Positions 18,501 to 29,380 are shown, numbered from the stretch's first letter. The stretch: DNA of 60,246 bases from Candidatus Mcinerneyibacteriota bacterium (GCA_016937175.1 JAFGWL010000026.1:1-60246); one strand, 5' to 3'. A program made the numbers and translations. The notes: generated by a model from the sequence alone, not told the origin.

Positions 18501-19051
18501 TAGGCAAACAAAACAGGAATACTGAAACTGATGAGGATGAATTTGGCCTGTTTCTTCTTGCGCCTGTCCCTCACCCTGAGATAGAAACGAAGACAGATAA
18601 GGATAGTCACGGTAAGAAGGATGAAGGCCCAGAAGAGAAGAAAGCGATTGGGGATCCCGTAGGTCCATCCCCAATATCGCCGGATGGGAATGCTCCCTTC
18701 ACGGAGATCGACGATATTGATAGCTGTAAAAAAGAGAGCCGGCACATAGAGGGAAAAAAGGAACGACTTCCTCTGTATCCAGGAAAAGTGCTCCGTGATG
18801 ATCAGGACAAAGTGGACGATGACAGCAATGAGGAAAGGCCAGGCCCCTCCGGTCCTGCGCCAAAGAAGCGCTTCTGCGGCCGTTTCGGAGTTGCGCAGCA
18901 TAAATTCGGTAAATCCGGCATAGGCCGCCATGAGACAGAAGACCAGAAAGATCCTGTTGGCCCGGCCGTGAGAATTTTTACTGTAGACAAACCCTCCGAG
19001 AAAGAGCGCCACCAGAAAAGAGAGCAACGAGGGAATCGCAAAGGGATTCAT
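15491..19051 (-). CDS. Hybrid sensor histidine kinase with 7TM sensor, three receivers and Hpt
   Basis: 1186 residues. Order: seven-helix membrane sensor (1-225), PAS (230-340), HisKA with phospho-acceptor His371 in 'MSHEIRTPMN', HATPase ('NLVSNAVKF', 'GGTGLGLAI', 455-585), receiver 1 (607-715, Asp657), receiver 2 (728-845, Asp779), Hpt domain (about 855-955, His907 in 'HDMKGF'), receiver 3 (970-1090, Asp1019) and a helical tail of about 85 residues. The membrane module resembles the 7TM histidine-kinase N-terminal domain. Phosphate can therefore relay from His371 through a receiver to His907 and on to another receiver. The HD-GYP response regulator 17 bases upstream and the WYL regulator overlapping its end are the probable output partners. 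Confidence 0.94.
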   Translation of the reverse strand: MNPFAIPSLLSFLVALFLGGFVYSKNSHGRANRIFLVFCLMAAYAGFTEFMLRNSETAAEALLWRRTGGAWPFLIAVIVHFVLIITEHFSWIQRKSFLFSLYVPALFFTAINIVDLREGSIPIRRYWGWTYGIPNRFLLFWAFILLTVTILICLRFYLRVRDRRKKKQAKFILISFSIPVLFAYITNLVYMAGVRIPELFTASFILGTVFIAYGIWKYDLFLLTPRTTGESIVDAMTDGLFLLLPDGTIANTNKAATELLRTAEENILGTSVFTLIPEGKERESFFELWKMILHTQTPVKDHETSFYIENTMVPVSLSMSKIIKAGQTEGIVFIARDISERTRARIELMKARDSAEAANRAKSVFLANMSHEIRTPMNSILGFTGILLEMEQNHEKREMLEIISRSGKNLLNLINDILDFSKIEAGKVELEKINFSLTYLLQEIRNLFLVKANEKNISLHLDIDPSLPEYVFGDEHKINQVIMNLVSNAVKFTRKGTIIMTCRYESGIAVISVKDTGIGISREKQKIIFSAFKQGDVSTTREFGGTGLGLAITKKLVEKMGGEIAVRSEPEKGTEFIVRLNLPEVKEPERHLSDESYALYRYDPARTKIALIDNDENDITIIKNLLNRTGFTPVVLANTPDVARLVAESEAEIVLLDLKMEGLNGYQINDILKSDARTSHIPVVVCSIMDGLEETINYGVFDYIRKPVEERTFMKRIKSALYINGDVKNIFVIDDDKDLLALYKNLLHAQQYNVFIFDNAQAALQDLKKGIIPDLILLDLMMPGLDGFEFLGLLRDKLKREDIPVIIMTAKDLTDEDMKRLNEKCLNIFRKTPETGKSLVDFINQYFKRRNIRGKSMVREWFDANDGDPEMQKLLQDGISKLPEKMERVNAVFNESGTGEEFCKLIHDMKGFTGNYGMTELYEVYKETDRLLHGPEIDRDKIREMLHKADLLLEAIPAEYVKTGGEGSLSVLVAEDNIMNQKLISVLLKRMGHEFTIVSNGVEVLKALEKKKYDVLLLDIQMPVMDGMETIRQIRKDPAFNSLWVIALTAYAIKGDEERFLAAGCDDYISKPIDKESFYRKINQVARDRGISPKGDTPVRWALFDAARIKQEEKERLILILGRMEEELHAFYPEKIHELADEIDSLKKGGGFLKDLVCELKRLADDYNDEEIRRLIDNMKKALHDQ

Positions 19052-19068
19052 TTTGTCCTCTATCTTTC

Positions 19069-20154
19069 TCAGGCCCCGGTAAAGGGTTCTCCTGCTTCAT
19101 AGGATTCTTTTTTTACTTCCAGAAGCCGTTCCCTGCAATTTTCGTAGATCTCTACAAGTCTCGGTTCGAATTGCTTCCCTTTTTGGGAGAGTATCATGGC
19201 ATCCGCCTGATTATCCCCGTAGATATCTTTGTAGACCCGTTTTGTGGTCAGGGCGTCATAGACATCGGCCAGGGCTACAATACGGGCCTCCAGAGGGATC
19301 TCCTCGCCTTTCAGCCCTTCCAGGTAGCCCTTCCCGTCCCACCGTTCATGATGATAGAGGACGATGTTTCTGGCCATGGGATCTATTCCCTCTCCTTCTA
19401 GCATCTTGGCCCCGATGAGGACGTGTTTTTTTATCTGCTCGAACTCTTCGTTAGTATAATCCCCCGGCTTTTTCAGCAATTCCTGGGGAATCCCTACTTT
19501 CCCGATATCGTGGAGGGAAGAGTAGATCTTGATCCTTTTGACAAAATCGTGGCTGCACCCGTATTCTTCTGCGAAAAACTCCGCATAACGGCTCACTCTC
19601 CGGATATGGTTCCCTGTATCGATATCATTGAAAAGGTTGACATTTTCCAGAGCCGTGACCATGGCCAGAGTCAGCTTCTCCAGTTTTTCCGTCTTCTGGT
19701 CTACCAGATAGTGAAGATGTTTCTCTTCATCCTCAAGCATCTGGTTTTTCATCTTCAGGTCATCAGACATCTTTTTCAGGGTGATCTGTGCCTTGATGCG
19801 GGAAAGAAGCTCATTTTTATTGAAAGGTTTGGAAATATAATCCACCCCGCCCATCTCGAAGGCCTTCATCTTGCTCTCGATATCGTTGAGGGCAGTAAGG
19901 AAGATAATGGGTATATCTGCATGATTCTCTTTGATGTGACGGGCTGTCTCAAACCCGTTCATCACCGGCATCATGACATCCAGAAGGATCAGGTCGGGTT
20001 TCTGCCTGTCTGATTTGTTCAGCAGCTCCAGTAATGCAACTCCGTCATTGGAGGTAATCACCTGGTAAGAGGTATGGCTTCTGATAATGTTAGCCAGGAG
20101 ACGTCTGTTTTCAAGGAGATCATCAACAACGGCAATCAACCCTTCAAACTCCAT
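19069..20154 (-). CDS. Response regulator with HD-GYP phosphodiesterase domain
   Basis: 361 residues: receiver (1-125; 'VVDD', phospho-acceptor Asp in 'LILLDVMMPVMNG', Lys in 'SKPF'), a coiled linker (130-165), then an HD-GYP domain with 'SLHDIGKVGIP', 'HVLIGAKML' and 'HHERWDGKGYLEGLKGEEIPL'. Such proteins usually hydrolyse cyclic di-GMP. The GYP motif itself reads GYL here, while the HD pair and the other His residues are present, so activity is likely but its specificity is uncertain. It heads the signalling block; the hybrid kinase follows after 17 bases. Confidence 0.93.
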   Translation of the reverse strand: MEFEGLIAVVDDLLENRRLLANIIRSHTSYQVITSNDGVALLELLNKSDRQKPDLILLDVMMPVMNGFETARHIKENHADIPIIFLTALNDIESKMKAFEMGGVDYISKPFNKNELLSRIKAQITLKKMSDDLKMKNQMLEDEEKHLHYLVDQKTEKLEKLTLAMVTALENVNLFNDIDTGNHIRRVSRYAEFFAEEYGCSHDFVKRIKIYSSLHDIGKVGIPQELLKKPGDYTNEEFEQIKKHVLIGAKMLEGEGIDPMARNIVLYHHERWDGKGYLEGLKGEEIPLEARIVALADVYDALTTKRVYKDIYGDNQADAMILSQKGKQFEPRLVEIYENCRERLLEVKKESYEAGEPFTGA

Positions 20155-20200
20155 GTGACATCATCTTTCTCCCCAATCTGACTTAACACCCATTCTGTTA

Positions 20201-20229
20201 ATTATAACAAGGGTGAAATCTCAATTCAA
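20201..20229 (-). promoter_or_regulatory. Promoter of the HD-GYP/kinase/WYL block
   Basis: Minus-strand TTGAAT (20224-20229), 17-base spacer, TATAAT (20201-20206), about 46 bases before the ATG at 20154. The ribosome site in between is weak. Confidence 0.6.
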
Positions 20230-20243
20230 GGAGATTACTTTTT

Positions 20244-20483
20244 TTATGGAATTATTTGAAAAGGGATGGTTTTTTGAAGGTCTCTGAGAAAACGTCTGGC
20301 TTTGGCCTCTTCTTCACGGGGGATCAGGAGCCGGACGCGTTTGTCGTTTTCATCGACCCGCATAAAAAAAAGCCCCTCTTCGGCTTCCAGATAAGCTTTC
20401 AGAGGGGCCACATATGACATCTCGGCAGAGAGGAAGATCTCGGCCTCTCCGCGGTATAAGTCCTTATTGCTGTTTTTGCTCAT
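20244..20483 (-). CDS. Small conserved-type protein after secG (DUF4911-like)
   Basis: 79 residues, no membrane segment, mixed alpha/beta, beginning 'MSKNSNKDLYRGEAEIFLS' and containing 'YVAPLKAYLEAEEGLFFMRVDEND' and 'VRLLIPREEEAKARRFLRDL'. The length and pattern resemble DUF4911, a short protein of unknown function; this assignment is tentative. It overlaps the end of secG by 20 bases and is the last gene of the large minus-strand run, so it is translated from the same message. Confidence 0.6.
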   Translation of the reverse strand: MSKNSNKDLYRGEAEIFLSAEMSYVAPLKAYLEAEEGLFFMRVDENDKRVRLLIPREEEAKARRFLRDLQKTIPFQIIP

Positions 20484-20811
20484 CGCCCTGGGGTGCTTCA
20501 GGCAACGCTTCTTCTCCGGTTTGAGGCGCAGGCTGGACCTCTTCCTGTTTCACATCTTCCTTTAAAAGTGACTTGCTCTTTTTTGCCGATGTGATTTTAG
20601 CAATAGACAATGATGTGATCACGAAAATAATCGCAAGGATCGTCGTGGTTTTCGTCAGAAAACTCTGGCCGCCTGTGGCTGAAAACATGGAGTCTCCGCC
20701 GCCGCCGCCGAACATACCGCCCAGGCCTCCGCTTTCCCCTTCCTGAAGAAGGATGATCAGCGTCAGCAGGATTGCGATGATGATATGAAAGACAATTAAA
20801 ACAGTAAGCAT
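20464..20811 (-). CDS. secG: Preprotein translocase subunit SecG
   Basis: 115 residues: two membrane helices (about 2-22 and 54-72) separated by the Gly-rich loop 'ESGGLGGMFGGGGGDSMFSATG', which is diagnostic for SecG. An unusually acidic, Gln/Pro-rich cytosolic tail follows. It is an auxiliary subunit of the SecYEG channel. It lies 12 bases after pgk; the common gap-pgk-tpiA-secG order is seen here without tpiA. Confidence 0.95.
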   Translation of the reverse strand: MLTVLIVFHIIIAILLTLIILLQEGESGGLGGMFGGGGGDSMFSATGGQSFLTKTTTILAIIFVITSLSIAKITSAKKSKSLLKEDVKQEEVQPAPQTGEEALPEAPQGDEQKQQ

Positions 20812-20823
20812 GTTACACCTCCA

Positions 20824-23657
<2,834 letters not shown>

Positions 23658-23661
<4 letters not shown>

Positions 23662-24356
23662 CGCCCCCCCTCCCGGGAAAGCGCCTTCATCTCACTCTCA
23701 CTCAGGGGAGCCAGCTCCCCTGTTTTCAGTTCTCCCAACTTTACATCACCGTAACGGGTCCTTTTCAGTTTCAACACTTTGCCGCCGATCCTCCTGACCA
23801 TTCTCCGGATCTCCCTTTTCCGTCCCGTATGAAGGTGAAACAGATATTTTTTGTCCCTGAGGATCTCCACGGCATCGCATAGGAGCGTCTCCCCTTCATC
23901 GACGACCCCCCGGCAGAGCAGGGCTGTCTCGGGAATGGTCAGATCCCGGTCGAGGGTGACTTCGTAGCTTCGGGAGACTTCAAAACTGGGATGGCTGTAG
24001 CGCTGCACCAGGCCGCCGTCATTGGTGAGGATAAGAAGCCCCTCGCTCTCTTTGTCCAGGCGTCCGATATACCGGAGGTAGGAATATTCTTCTCCCAGGT
24101 AGTCATAGATGGTTTTATTGTGCTTGTCGCTGTGAGAACAGACGAAACCCGTCGGTTTGTAGAACTTGTAATAGGCTTTACGTAAAGGGGCAATCTCTTT
24201 TCCCTCCACGCGGATATCTTCATCGCCTCTGACCAGGCAGGGATGTTCTGTTACACGGGCCCCGTTTACCGTCACCTTGCCTTCGGCGATGAGGTCGTCT
24301 GCCTTCCGGCGTGAACAGTATCCTGTTTCGGCAATATATTTGGACAATCTTTTCAT
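23658..24356 (-). CDS. rluB: Pseudouridine synthase, RsuA/RluB family
   Basis: 232 residues: N-terminal S4 RNA-binding domain (1-48, 'RLSKYIAETGYCSRRKADDLI') and the catalytic domain with Asp in 'YIGRLDKESEGLLILTNDG'. 'HTGRKREIRRM' is the family C-terminal motif. The enzyme isomerises a uridine of ribosomal RNA; RluB (23S) is the commonest assignment next to scpAB in many bacteria, but RsuA or RluF cannot be excluded by motif alone. It overlaps scpB by 4 bases. Confidence 0.9.
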
Positions 24357-24889
24357 TCTATCATCTTTTTTACGTCGCTGATCTCGGGGAGTTCCTCCAG
24401 GGAGTTCATCCCGAAATATTCCAGGAATTTCCCGGTGGTCCCGTAGAGCAGCGGCCGCCCCGGCGTCTCCTTCTGTCCTACAACCTTGATCAGTTCAAGC
24501 TCCAGGAGCTTGTTAAGGATGTAAGAGACGTTGACACTGCGGATCATTTCGATCTCCACCCTGGTGACAGGTTGATTGTAAGCGATGATAGCCAAAGTCT
24601 CAAGGACAGATTTTGAAAGGCGGAAGGTCTTTTTCATATTGTAGAGTTCCTCGATGAAACGTCCGAATTCGGGAGATGTCCGGAACTCGAAACCTCCGTT
24701 GAGGTAAAAGATACGAAATCCTCTTTGATCCCGTTCATACTCCTCATTCAGGAAACGGACCGCCTCTTCAATATCCTTCTCTTTGACAGCCTCTTCTCCG
24801 AGGATCTCCCTTATGCGCTTCGCCGTCAAGGGTTCCCGGGCCGAAAATATCAAAGCTTCGATAACTGGTTTTGCGTCTTGTATATCCAT
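24353..24889 (-). CDS. scpB: Segregation and condensation protein B
   Basis: 178 residues made of two winged-helix units. Characteristic segments are 'EALIFSAREPLTAKRIREIL', 'SVLETLAIIAYNQPVTRVEIE' and 'GRPLLYGTTGKFLEYFG'. ScpB dimers bind ScpA and, with SMC, form the chromosome condensation complex. It overlaps scpA by 40 bases, an unusually long overlap implying obligatory coupled translation. It is followed by the pseudouridine synthase, the classical order. Confidence 0.96.
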   Translation of the reverse strand: MDIQDAKPVIEALIFSAREPLTAKRIREILGEEAVKEKDIEEAVRFLNEEYERDQRGFRIFYLNGGFEFRTSPEFGRFIEELYNMKKTFRLSKSVLETLAIIAYNQPVTRVEIEMIRSVNVSYILNKLLELELIKVVGQKETPGRPLLYGTTGKFLEYFGMNSLEELPEISDVKKMIE

Positions 24890-25584
24890 ATTTCTCCAAA
24901 CACCTCATTCTGCATGATCTTAATCTCTTTCAAACGGGCCAGCTCCAGAACCGCCAGCACGTAGACGACCATCTCCAGTTTATTCCGTGACATCTGCAGC
25001 AGTTCACTCACACGAAGAGGCTCCCCGCCCAGGATCCATTCCTGTATGGAACGGATCTTGTCCTCGACTTTATAATCTTCTTTGACCACTTCATGAAACG
25101 TTACATTGTTCACTCGCTCCATCAGGTCATGAAAGGCATCCAGAAGTTCATAAAAGGACGTGTCAAAGAGGAGCTCCCGGCTGACATACATGGCCATCTC
25201 TTTGCTCACATCCCTACGGTAGGTCTCGGCCATGGCGGCTTCCTTCTCTTCCAGGATCCCGGCAATGGCCTTAAAGGTCTTGTATTCGATAAGCTGGCTT
25301 ACAAGATCCCTCCTGGGGTCTTCCACATCTATTTCATCCTCGGAGACCGTTTCGGCAGGGAGCAGCATTTTCGATTTGATATACATAAGAGTCGCCGCCA
25401 TGACCATAAATTCTGTGGCGATATCCATATCCATCTTGGACATCATATCCAGATAGGTGATATATTGAGCGGTGATAACGGATATCTTGATGTCGTAAAT
25501 ATCCATTTTATTCTCTTTGATCAGGTAAAGCAGGAGGTCCAGGGGGCCTTCAAAGACCTCAAGTTTGATATTCAGTTTATCCAT
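24850..25584 (-). CDS. scpA: Segregation and condensation protein A
   Basis: 244 residues: the kleisin N-terminal domain starts 'LEVFEGPLDLLLYLIKENKMDIYDI', followed by 'YLDMMSKMDMDIATEFMVMAATLMYIKS'. The C-terminal winged helix includes 'VSELLQMSRNKLEMVVYVLAVLELARL'. ScpA bridges the SMC heads. The start is 8 bases inside the receiver gene upstream. Confidence 0.96.
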   Translation of the reverse strand: MDKLNIKLEVFEGPLDLLLYLIKENKMDIYDIKISVITAQYITYLDMMSKMDMDIATEFMVMAATLMYIKSKMLLPAETVSEDEIDVEDPRRDLVSQLIEYKTFKAIAGILEEKEAAMAETYRRDVSKEMAMYVSRELLFDTSFYELLDAFHDLMERVNNVTFHEVVKEDYKVEDKIRSIQEWILGGEPLRVSELLQMSRNKLEMVVYVLAVLELARLKEIKIMQNEVFGEIWIYKTQNQLSKL

Positions 25585-25924
25585 TGTTTTTCAGTATTTC
25601 CAGAATATCCCCGACATTGAAGGGCTTATGAAGGACTTTTTTGAAAAGCGCCAGGTCTTGGGGATCAAAGTGTGATTCGGGCCATCCGGACATCAGATAG
25701 GCCTCCGGACCCTTTCCCTCTTCGCGGACCTCTTTCATAAAAGCGATGCCGTCCTCCTCTTTCAGGGAGTAATCGACAAAGATCATGTCATATCCCCCGC
25801 CGCGGAGCAGTTCTCTGGCTTCCCGGACAGAACTTGCCACATCACAGCCGGCTCCGCCCATTTCACAGATATCCCTGAACAGGTCTCCGATGAAGGCTTC
25901 ATCATCGACGATCAGAACTCTCAT
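25577..25924 (-). CDS. Stand-alone receiver (CheY-like) protein
   Basis: 115 residues from the ATG at 25924, which overlaps the ispF stop. It is a single receiver domain with acidic pocket 'IVDDE', phospho-acceptor Asp in 'MIFVDYSLKEEDG', Ser at the switch position ('YLMSGWP') and the invariant Lys in 'LHKPF'. There is no output domain. Its partner kinase is not adjacent. Its place between ispF and scpA, overlapped at both ends, is unusual and ties its expression to chromosome-segregation genes. Confidence 0.9.
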   Translation of the reverse strand: MRVLIVDDEAFIGDLFRDICEMGGAGCDVASSVREARELLRGGGYDMIFVDYSLKEEDGIAFMKEVREEGKGPEAYLMSGWPESHFDPQDLALFKKVLHKPFNVGDILEILKNNG

Positions 25925-26400
25925 AGTCCCCCCTTTGTGATAAGTACTGTAGCCAGAACAGCGATCCCCTCTCCCCGTCCGATAAATCCCATCCCTTCGT
26001 TGGTCTTCCCTTTGACCGAGACCTGAGAAGAGCTTACACCGCACAGGGAAGCGATCCTTCCCCTCATCTCCTGGACATAAGAAGCGATCTTCGGCTCCTC
26101 AGCCAAGATCACGAGGTCGATGTTCTCCACAGTCCAGGGCGGAGCGATCATCTCCATGGCCTTCTCCAGGAGGATGGTGCTCCTTATCCCTGCATATTCA
26201 GGATCGGTATCGGGGAAATTTCCCCCGATATCCCCTCTTCCCGCAGCTCCCAGAAGCGCGTCGATCAAAGCATGGAGGACGGCATCGGCATCTGAATGTC
26301 CCTCCAGGGCTTTATGAAAAGGGATGAAGACCCCTCCCAAAAAGACCCCGTCCCCTTCTGTAAAGCGGTGTGAATCGTAACCGAGCCCGGTCCTTATCAT
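25921..26400 (-). CDS. ispF: 2-C-methyl-D-erythritol 2,4-cyclodiphosphate synthase
   Basis: 159 residues from the ATG at 26400, giving the standard N-terminus 'IRTGLGYDSHRF'; a longer frame would start inside ispD. Metal-binding Asp/His of 'GYDSHRF' and 'GHSDADAVLHALIDALLGA', the 'GDIGGNFPDTDP' loop and the C-terminal 'VKGKTNEGMGFIGRGEGIAV' are intact. It forms the cyclic intermediate of the MEP isoprenoid pathway. It follows ispD with an ATGA overlap. Confidence 0.97.
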   Translation of the reverse strand: MIRTGLGYDSHRFTEGDGVFLGGVFIPFHKALEGHSDADAVLHALIDALLGAAGRGDIGGNFPDTDPEYAGIRSTILLEKAMEMIAPPWTVENIDLVILAEEPKIASYVQEMRGRIASLCGVSSSQVSVKGKTNEGMGFIGRGEGIAVLATVLITKGGL

Positions 26401-27083
26401 AATCCCTTCGCTTCGCATAATTTTTCCGCCCACATGAGGTCTGCAGGTGTGGTGATCTTGATATTGTCCTCTTCTCCGAGTATAGTAAAGACGGCGAGAT
26501 TTTTCAATTCAAAAAGGAGAGAATCGTCTGTGACACCCCTGCCTCTATACTCTCGGTGAAGTGCTTTTAAGAGAGGAAAATGAAAAAACTGGGGAGTCTG
26601 GGCCCTTCTCAAACGGCCCCGTTCCGGGGTCCGGATGACATAGCCGTTCTCGACTTCTTTGACTGTATCTGTCACGGGAATCACCGGGATCACAGCTTCA
26701 TGAGCCTCAAGGGCCTTTAGCCCCCTCTCCAGAAGAGACGCCCCGGCCAGAGGACGCACAGCGTCGTGAATGATAATAAAGTCAGGCTCCGGCATGGACT
26801 CCAAGGCTCTGTAGACAGTCTCCTGCCTTGTCTCTCCTGCCGGAGTCATCCTGACTTCCGACTCCAGTCCCCATTCTCTGAAAAGGGAGACTGCGTAACC
26901 CCAATCTTCTTCAGGAATCCCTGCATAGAGGGCATCACACCAATCTCTGTCCCGGAAGAGGAGGAGGGAACGGATCAGGAGAGGGATTCCCCTGAGAGGG
27001 AGGAATTGCTTTTTTACTGTTCCGCCGTAACGCTCTCCCCGCCCCCCGGCCACCACAAGGGCTGCGATGCGCCCTTTTTCCAT
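26397..27083 (-). CDS. ispD: 2-C-methyl-D-erythritol 4-phosphate cytidylyltransferase
   Basis: 228 residues with the nucleotidyltransferase start 'ALVVAGGRGERYGGTVKKQFLPL' (Gly-rich loop, Arg and Lys for CTP), 'IIHDAVRPL' for metal binding, 'IPVTDTVKEV' and 'RRAQTPQFF'. It attaches CMP to methylerythritol phosphate in the MEP pathway. Its ATG overlaps the radA stop by one base (TGATG). Confidence 0.96.
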   Translation of the reverse strand: MEKGRIAALVVAGGRGERYGGTVKKQFLPLRGIPLLIRSLLLFRDRDWCDALYAGIPEEDWGYAVSLFREWGLESEVRMTPAGETRQETVYRALESMPEPDFIIIHDAVRPLAGASLLERGLKALEAHEAVIPVIPVTDTVKEVENGYVIRTPERGRLRRAQTPQFFHFPLLKALHREYRGRGVTDDSLLFELKNLAVFTILGEEDNIKITTPADLMWAEKLCEAKGL

Positions 27084-28435
27084 CAGGGGAACGCCTTTCC
27101 GGCCAATTCATGAATGGTCGTGCAGGGAATGATCTCCAACTCTTTTTTGTTCAGGCTTTCGGCTTTACCGGGGACAAAGGCGCGCCTGAACCCCAGTTTG
27201 GCCGCCTCCTCGATCCTCTTCTCCAGAAAGGGGATATTCCTGATCTCTCCGGAAAGGCCTACTTCACCCATGAAAAGGTCCCGCCGGTCGAGTTCCTTGT
27301 TCTTAAGAGAAGAGAGGACGGCCATGGCCACAGCCAGCCCGATGGAGGGTTCCTGAGCCCGAAACCCGCCTACGATATTGAGAAAGACATCCTGCTGGCC
27401 AAGATGGAAATTGAGCCGTTTTTCCAGTACTGCCAGGATGATGTTCATCAAACGTGTATCTATCCCGTTGGCGACTCTCTGGGGCATGGCATAGACAGAA
27501 CGTGACGTTAGGGCCTGGATCTCAAGGAAAATGGGCCGGATCCCCTCCATGACCGATCCCATGACACTGCCGGACAAAAAGGGGCTTTCTTCTATGAAAA
27601 AGGATGAGGGATTGAGCACTTCCCGGAGTCCCTCTTTTTCCATGGTAAAGACCCCGATCTCCTGGGTGGAACCGTAACGGTTCTTTTTGGCTCTGAGGAC
27701 CCGCCAGAAATTCTTGTCATCTCCTTCGAGAAGAAGGACCACATCGACCATATGCTCCATGAACATGGGGCCGGCTACATTCCCCGACTTGGTCACATGG
27801 CCTATGACCAGGATAGTCTTGCCGTGCCGCTGTGCTGCTTCCCGGAGGCGGAACATGGCATTCCTGATCTGAGAGACCGTCCCGGGTACGGCATCAAGGT
27901 CTGTATCATAGACTGTCTGGATCGAATCTATGACAACAAGGTCGGTTTCCTCTGAAATGATCATCGTCAGGATCTCATCCAGCCTCTCTTCATTGGAGAC
28001 GAGGATCCCCTCATGGATGCCCAGCCTGTCGGCCCGGTCCTTGATCTGGATGCTGCTCTCTTCTGCGCTGAAATAGAGGACCCGGCCTCCTCTCTCCTGA
28101 AGACCGTGACAGATCTGAAGCGTCAGGGTGGATTTGCCGATTCCCGGGCCTCCCGACAGGAGTAGAATGCTTTTTTGGAAGATCCCTCCCCCGGTGACCC
28201 GGTCGAACTCACCGATTCCCGTCAAAAGACGCGAGGCCCGGCTTCCGGCTTCCAGATCCCCCAGAGAGACCGCTGTCTGCGGGGCAGGCCCTTTCCTCAC
28301 AGAGGGCCTGTTTTTGGCCTGGATCTCTTCCTCAAAAGAGTCCCAGGCGCCGCATTCGGGACAACGTCCCATCCACCGGGGTGAGGATTTTCCGCATTGA
28401 CTGCAGACAAAAATATGTTTTTCCTTCGAAGCCAT
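27083..28435 (-). CDS. radA: DNA repair protein RadA
   Basis: 450 residues: N-terminal zinc finger ('VCSQCG' and 'CPECGAW'), RecA-like ATPase with Walker A 'GGPGIGKST', the RadA-specific 'KNRYG' motif, and a C-terminal Lon-protease-like domain ('VGGFRAQEPSIGLAVAMAV', 'FMGEVGLSGEIR'). It promotes branch migration in recombination. The ATG at 28435 is preferred because the residues before it come from an unsupported TTG start. It is 2 bases after the MlaD gene. Confidence 0.96.
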   Translation of the reverse strand: MASKEKHIFVCSQCGKSSPRWMGRCPECGAWDSFEEEIQAKNRPSVRKGPAPQTAVSLGDLEAGSRASRLLTGIGEFDRVTGGGIFQKSILLLSGGPGIGKSTLTLQICHGLQERGGRVLYFSAEESSIQIKDRADRLGIHEGILVSNEERLDEILTMIISEETDLVVIDSIQTVYDTDLDAVPGTVSQIRNAMFRLREAAQRHGKTILVIGHVTKSGNVAGPMFMEHMVDVVLLLEGDDKNFWRVLRAKKNRYGSTQEIGVFTMEKEGLREVLNPSSFFIEESPFLSGSVMGSVMEGIRPIFLEIQALTSRSVYAMPQRVANGIDTRLMNIILAVLEKRLNFHLGQQDVFLNIVGGFRAQEPSIGLAVAMAVLSSLKNKELDRRDLFMGEVGLSGEIRNIPFLEKRIEEAAKLGFRRAFVPGKAESLNKKELEIIPCTTIHELAGKAFP

Positions 28436-28437
28436 GA

Positions 28438-29364
28438 TCAAAATACCGAAAACTTAAAATATTTTCTCGGGTTTTTCTTGATATCTTCAAGGAGAAGTTT
28501 CAATTCTTCCGATGCTTCGTTGATATTCTCATAGAGCTCTTCTTCGCCCATAAGCCGTCCCACACTACCCTCTTTTTCCTGAATTTTCCGGTTGATCTCT
28601 GCCATGAGAGTGGAGAGTTCGTCAAGGCTTCTGCTGAAATCTTCCAGGTTGGTGATAATGGCGTCGATCTTCTCTCCCTTGCCTGCAAATCCCTGCTCGA
28701 GTTCTCCTGATACCTTCTCCATATGGGCGGCCACCCGGGGAAGAGACCGGGCTGACTGGTTCACCGCAGTAGTCGCTTCAAGGATATTTTTCCTGTTCTC
28801 CCTGAGAATCGTGTCGGCAGTGTTCATGGCAGCGGTCACGCTTTCCAGGGCTCCCATAAAGATGTCGATACTGTCCGTGCTGATCAGCCGGCTCAGTTGT
28901 GACATGATCTGATCCAGATTATTAGCGATCTCATTTCCCTTGACAAAAAGCTCTTCTGTGCTCATGGGATCGATTCCGACCACAGTGCTGTTATCCGGAA
29001 GCATGGGTTCTGAAATGGTCCCCGGGGAGATCTCCACATACTTTTCCCCCAGAAGTCCCAGGGTATTGATATAAAAACGGGAATCTTCCCTGAGACGGAT
29101 ATCCTCCCGGATCCACAACCGGACCATCACATGGAGAGTCCCCTTTTGGTCATAGACCATTTGGACATCGTCCACAGTTCCTACATTGACTCCTGCCAGG
29201 CGGACGGGAGCGTTCTCCTCCAGCCCGTTGGTGAAATTAAAGCTTACGAAGATATTATACCCTTTGCTGAAAAATTTGAACTCTCCGAAAAGCAAAAAAA
29301 TGGCGAATAAGACAATGACCCCGCTGGCGACGAATATCCCCCATTTGACTTCTTTGCCTGCCAT
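28438..29364 (-). CDS. MlaD-family lipid transport protein
   Basis: 308 residues: one N-terminal membrane helix (about 9-27), the MCE/MlaD domain ('VSFNFTNGLEENAPVRLAGVNVGTV', 'VRLWIREDIRLREDSRFYINTLGLLGEKYVEI', 35-120), then a long helical region with coiled-coil character. It is the periplasmic substrate-carrying ring subunit of an Mla-type transporter between inner and outer membrane. The ATPase gene lies 16 bases upstream. Outer-membrane partner MlaA is not in the window. Confidence 0.92.
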   Translation of the reverse strand: MAGKEVKWGIFVASGVIVLFAIFLLFGEFKFFSKGYNIFVSFNFTNGLEENAPVRLAGVNVGTVDDVQMVYDQKGTLHVMVRLWIREDIRLREDSRFYINTLGLLGEKYVEISPGTISEPMLPDNSTVVGIDPMSTEELFVKGNEIANNLDQIMSQLSRLISTDSIDIFMGALESVTAAMNTADTILRENRKNILEATTAVNQSARSLPRVAAHMEKVSGELEQGFAGKGEKIDAIITNLEDFSRSLDELSTLMAEINRKIQEKEGSVGRLMGEEELYENINEASEELKLLLEDIKKNPRKYFKFSVF

Positions 29365-29380
29365 CCGCCCTCCTTTCCTC

